The notes under the pieces were generated by a model. It saw only the letters and a list, made by a program, of their open reading frames with translations, was not told where the DNA came from and searched no databases. From NCBI GenBank assembly GCA_021814855.1, contig JAKAHQ010000034.1, positions 1-9,500 on the forward strand: a stretch of 9,500 nt of DNA, given 5' to 3'. This document shows, in pieces, positions 7,547 to 9,500 of this stretch. Numbering within the stretch: position 1 is the stretch's first letter; the number at the start of each line of letters is the position of its first letter. Made by a program: the position numbers and the translations under genes. The stretch comes from Bacteroidota bacterium. GTDB taxonomy: Bacteria; Bacteroidota; Ignavibacteria; Ignavibacteriales; Melioribacteraceae.

Positions 7547-7558
7547 TAAATCTTTTTT
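7521..7558 (+). terminator. Probable AT-rich intrinsic terminator at the end of the carboxylase run
   Basis: An imperfect stem pairs 7521-7531 (GATCTACTATT) with 7542-7552 (AATAGTAAATC): seven consecutive pairs, one C-A mismatch, then three more pairs, around a 10-nt loop. Six Ts follow immediately (7553-7558). The stop codon of the carrier gene lies in the right arm. The stem is AT-rich, so it would be a weak or partial terminator. Confidence 0.45.
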
Positions 7559-7586
7559 GCTTTTAGAAAACAAATACTTATATTTT
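7556..7586 (+). promoter_or_regulatory. Candidate promoter of the FadL-type porin gene
   Basis: TTTG (7556-7559), a 19-nt spacer, then TATATTTT (7579-7586) fits the Bacteroidota -33/-7 pattern TTTG/TAnnTTTG except for the last base. The same stretch also reads as a sigma70-like pair, TTGCTT (7557-7562) and TATATT (7579-7584) with a 16-nt spacer. A start near 7590 gives a leader of about 25-30 nt that includes the RBS. The -33 box shares bases with the U-tract of the preceding terminator. Confidence 0.5.
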
Positions 7587-7606
7587 CCGAGAAATTTCAC
7601 AAAACA

Positions 7607-7615
7607 AGAGGAGGT
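7607..7615 (+). promoter_or_regulatory. Strong ribosome binding site fixing a GTG start
   Basis: AGAGGAGGT is the strongest Shine-Dalgarno match in the window. AGGAGG ends at 7614, 4 nt before the GTG at 7619. It settles the start of the porin gene, since no ATG exists near the signal peptide. Most other genes here have weak or no such site, which suggests this protein is made at a high level. Confidence 0.75.
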
Positions 7616-7618
7616 TGT

Positions 7619-8839
7619 GTGAAGAAATTAGTTACTTTATTTTTAGCTTGCGTTGTATTTGCAGGCACTGCATTTGCAGGAGGTTTTCAGTTAAATGAAC
7701 ACGGTGCGCGGGCAATGGCTATGGCCGGTGCGTTTACCGGTTTGGCTAACGATCCGTCGGCAATTTATTTTAATCCTGCCGGTATTACACAGTTGGAAGG
7801 AACAAATTTTTATGCCGGAACAACGATGATCCTTCCGCTGTCATCCTATACTTCTCCAAAACCGTTTCAGAGTGAAACCGAGATGATAGGACAGACTTTT
7901 AATATTATTAATTTTTATGCTACTCAAAAAATCGGAAATAGACTTGCCGTTGGCGTTAGCGTTAACAATCAATTCGGTCTTGGTACAAAATGGCCGGATA
8001 ATTGGGCAGGCAGATATTATGCTGTTGAGACGGAAGTAAAAACTTTCTTCTTCACACCTGTAGTTGCTTATAAGATTTTGGATAATCTTTCCATAAGCGC
8101 TGGCGCAACAATTGCCATTGGTAATGTTAAAATATCTCGCAAAAATCCGCCGACACAATTAAGCGCTAATCTTACTATACCGGAATTTCTGGTTACAATG
8201 ACAAGCGATAATACAACCGCCGTTGGTTTTACAGCCGGCATTTTGTGGAAAGTTACAGATAGATTCCAGGTTGGCGCAAGCTATAGAAGCGAGTCAAAAT
8301 TTGATTTTACCGGTACTGCTACAAGCAACCCCGCAAGCTTCGGTCCTATTCCATTGCCAAACGGAAGCATTTCAGCCCCGCTTACAACGCCGCAAAATGT
8401 TTCTGTGGGTTTAGCTTATATGCCGAACGATATGTGGACTGTTACTGTTGATGGTCAATATGTTGGTTGGTCGTCGTATAATACATTAAGCGTTACGGGA
8501 GTCATTAATAGCTCGGTTCCAAGAAATTATCAGGATACCTATCTGGTACGCGCAGGTGCTGAATATAAAGCTACAGATTTCTTCAGCATAAGATTCGGTG
8601 TTCTTTACGATCACAATCCGGTTAAAGACGCTTATGTTGAACCAACCCTTCCAGATGCAGATCGTATAGCATTGAATATAGGATTTGGCGGAAAGTTAAC
8701 AAGCCATCTCTCAATAGACCTTGCTTATATGTACGAAGGATTTAGAGATCGCGTTGTATCGAATTCGTATTTCGGTTTTAACGGAACTTATTCAAACCAA
8801 GCTCATTTATTCGGGTTAAACTTAGCTTATAGTCTCTAA
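7619..8839 (+). CDS. OmpP1/FadL/TodX-family outer membrane transport protein
   Basis: A 406-residue outer membrane beta-barrel of the FadL family, which imports hydrophobic molecules (long-chain fatty acids in E. coli, aromatic hydrocarbons for TodX). A signal peptide of 20 residues ends AFA|GGFQ. The mature N-terminus GFQLNEHGARAMAMAGAF (22-39) and DPSAIYFNPAG (45-55, with the NPA motif) is the family hatch/plug signature. The remainder alternates polar and hydrophobic residues with aromatic-rich strands (for example VGVSVNNQFG, VGASYRS, YQDTYLVRAGAEY, SIDLAYMYEGF), as expected of about 14 strands, and ends FGLNLAYSL with a hydrophobic last residue. It is slightly shorter than E. coli FadL. 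The start is GTG with a strong RBS, and the gene stands between its own candidate promoter and a strong terminator, so it is likely monocistronic. The real ligand cannot be read from sequence. Confidence 0.93.
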   Translation: MKKLVTLFLACVVFAGTAFAGGFQLNEHGARAMAMAGAFTGLANDPSAIYFNPAGITQLEGTNFYAGTTMILPLSSYTSPKPFQSETEMIGQTFNIINFYATQKIGNRLAVGVSVNNQFGLGTKWPDNWAGRYYAVETEVKTFFFTPVVAYKILDNLSISAGATIAIGNVKISRKNPPTQLSANLTIPEFLVTMTSDNTTAVGFTAGILWKVTDRFQVGASYRSESKFDFTGTATSNPASFGPIPLPNGSISAPLTTPQNVSVGLAYMPNDMWTVTVDGQYVGWSSYNTLSVTGVINSSVPRNYQDTYLVRAGAEYKATDFFSIRFGVLYDHNPVKDAYVEPTLPDADRIALNIGFGGKLTSHLSIDLAYMYEGFRDRVVSNSYFGFNGTYSNQAHLFGLNLAYSL

Positions 8840-8854
8840 GTTTTATTTTATTAC

Positions 8855-8884
8855 GGGATGGCATTGTTATGCCATCCCTTTTTT
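8855..8884 (+). terminator. Strong intrinsic terminator after the porin gene
   Basis: GGGATGGCAT (8855-8864) and ATGCCATCCC (8869-8878) form a perfect 10-bp stem with a TGTT loop, followed by six Ts (8879-8884). This is a textbook Rho-independent terminator 15 nt after the porin stop codon. Only four bases separate the T-run from the first possible ATG of the next gene. On the minus strand the As needed for a reverse T-tract are only partly present (AAAATAAAA before the stem reads TTTTATTTT elsewhere), so it acts mainly for the plus strand. Confidence 0.93.
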
Positions 8885-8888
8885 ATTA

Positions 8889-9350
8889 ATGATTATGAAA
8901 AGATTAATCCTACTTTTTCTTGCCGCTGTTCTGCTTTATTCCTGTTCATCATTCGAAACCGCCGTTAAGCAAGAACAAAAAAAGCCGCCGGAAGTCTATG
9001 TGTTCGACGATGTAAGCAAGGTTGATACCGCTAAAGCCGATACAACAAAAAAGCCCGTTCCCCAAACGGAAGTTACGGAAGAAAAACCTGCCGAACCGGT
9101 TTCCGTAAAATCATTTATTGTACAGGTTGGAGCTTTTACTTCAAAAGAAAGAGCCGAAGCATTCATAAAAGAAAATCAAAACAAGATTTTACAGAAGATG
9201 AATGTTTCATTCAGCAATCAAGTGCAACTGTATGTTGTTCAATTGCCTTCGCTCTCTTCAAGGGAAGAAGCGGAGAAGCAGCGGAATGAACTGTGGAAAA
9301 TTCCAGGATTTAAAGATGCCTTCATCATAGCAATTGACGGACAAAAGTGA
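8889..9350 (+). CDS. SPOR-domain lipoprotein
   Basis: A 153-residue (or 151 from the second Met at 8895) lipoprotein. The N-terminus MKRLILLFLAAVLLYSC is a lipoprotein signal with lipobox LYSC, so Cys19 (Cys17 in the short form) should be lipidated and anchor it in the envelope. Residues about 27-72 form a Lys/Pro/Thr/Glu-rich flexible linker. The C-terminal ~75 residues, from FIVQVGAFTSKERAEAFI (76-93) to FKDAFIIAIDG (141-151), are a SPOR domain, a family that binds peptidoglycan glycan strands stripped of stem peptides, usually at division sites. A role in cell-wall remodelling or division is therefore inferred. There is no Shine-Dalgarno site because the preceding terminator hairpin ends a few bases upstream. 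The second Met is the more typical start. The stop codon overlaps the next gene's GTG (GTGA, 9347-9350). Confidence 0.9.
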   Translation: MIMKRLILLFLAAVLLYSCSSFETAVKQEQKKPPEVYVFDDVSKVDTAKADTTKKPVPQTEVTEEKPAEPVSVKSFIVQVGAFTSKERAEAFIKENQNKILQKMNVSFSNQVQLYVVQLPSLSSREEAEKQRNELWKIPGFKDAFIIAIDGQK

Positions 9351-9491
9351 ACTCGGCATTTCACAATATTCTTATTACCTTGCTCTCATTCGTATACGTT
9401 TTTGGCGTTGTGGGAGTTATGGATTTTTTCGTTAAGAAAGGTTTATCGCAGGACATTTCCCGAAAAGTTGTGCATATCGCCGCTGGTTCCT
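9347..9491 (+). CDS. Polyprenol/dolichol kinase-like (SEC59/DGK1/VTE5 family) membrane protein, N-terminal part cut by the right end
   Basis: Forty-eight codons are visible, starting with GTG at 9347, which overlaps the stop of the lipoprotein gene by 4 nt. One hydrophobic segment spans about 7-25 (ILITLLSFVYVFGVVGVM). After it comes DISRKVVHIAAGS (36-48), matching the RKxxHIxxG signature at the start of the SEC59/DGK1/phytol-kinase family, integral membrane enzymes that phosphorylate lipid alcohols such as polyprenols, phytol or diacylglycerol with CTP. Where the reading frame meets the adapter, T9491 plus adapter AG makes a TAG that looks like a stop; it is not real. The remaining ~150 or more residues with the catalytic segments are outside the window. 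Substrate unknown; identification rests on a short motif plus the membrane start. Confidence 0.72.
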
Positions 9492-9500
9492 AGATCGGAA
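9492..9500. other. Sequencing adapter remnant (right end)
   Basis: AGATCGGAA is the start of the universal Illumina adapter read-through sequence and the exact reverse complement of positions 1-9. It terminates the window exactly and breaks an open membrane-protein gene. Genomic sequence ends at about 9491. Confidence 0.93.

Noticed and set aside
10..9491. A new defence, mobile or biosynthetic system
   Set aside because: All complete genes fall into familiar housekeeping or envelope families with intact motifs; no integrase, transposase, toxin-antitoxin pair, repeat array or unusual large unknown gene is present.
9491..9493. TAG as the true end of a 48-residue membrane peptide
   Set aside because: Two of its three bases belong to the adapter, and the peptide stops inside the conserved start of a longer enzyme family.
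1..9500. A 9-bp terminal inverted repeat suggesting transposon or linear plasmid ends
   Set aside because: The repeat is exactly Illumina adapter sequence, there is no transposase or replication gene, and the ends cut through conserved genes.

Overview
The window reads as a piece of an ordinary bacterial chromosome, roughly 40% GC by eye, densely packed with housekeeping and envelope genes. The most likely source is the Bacteroidota/Chlorobiota (FCB) group, perhaps an Ignavibacteria-type lineage. This is inferred from the protein style: a PolA that begins its nuclease domain with an Asp-Ala pair, a secreted nuclease with a signal-peptide site just before Gln, a FadL/OmpP1-type porin, a SPOR lipoprotein, generally weak Shine-Dalgarno sites, and promoter boxes resembling TTTG/TAnnTTTG. 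No marker gene fixes the taxonomy.

Both ends are artificial. Positions 1-9 (TTCCGATCT) and 9492-9500 (AGATCGGAA) are reverse complements of each other and match the end of the Illumina TruSeq-type adapter. The genomic insert is therefore about 10-9491. The sequence looks like one library molecule or a contig built up to its adapters. The genes at both edges (polA on the left, a polyprenol/dolichol-kinase-like gene on the right) are cut by the library, not by biology.

Layout: 10-373, 5' part of polA (minus strand). 374-450, a divergent intergenic region with a perfect 8-bp inverted repeat. 451-2165, a secreted EEP-family nuclease overlapping an SDR oxidoreductase by 1 nt. 2204-7546, a tightly packed run of yqeY, cvpA, mutS2, a biotin carboxylase and a biotin carrier protein, with overlaps or gaps of a few bases. 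An AT-rich terminator overlaps the end of this run, and its U-tract merges into a candidate promoter for the next gene. 7619-8839, a FadL-type outer membrane protein with a strong RBS, closed by a very strong hairpin terminator (8855-8884). 8889-9491, a SPOR lipoprotein overlapping the start of the kinase-like membrane protein by 4 nt.

Functionally, yqeY-cvpA-mutS2 is a housekeeping group (tRNA-amidotransferase-related domain, membrane protein, MutS2 ATPase/Smr protein). The biotin carboxylase and carrier form the first half-reaction of an acyl-CoA or pyruvate-type carboxylase whose carboxyltransferase is not in the window. The right side is cell-envelope biology. I found no mobile element, CRISPR array, tRNA, rRNA, defence island or convincing new system. 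The observations worth following are the adapter ends with a false stop codon, the compact terminator/promoter junctions, and a few family-level oddities.
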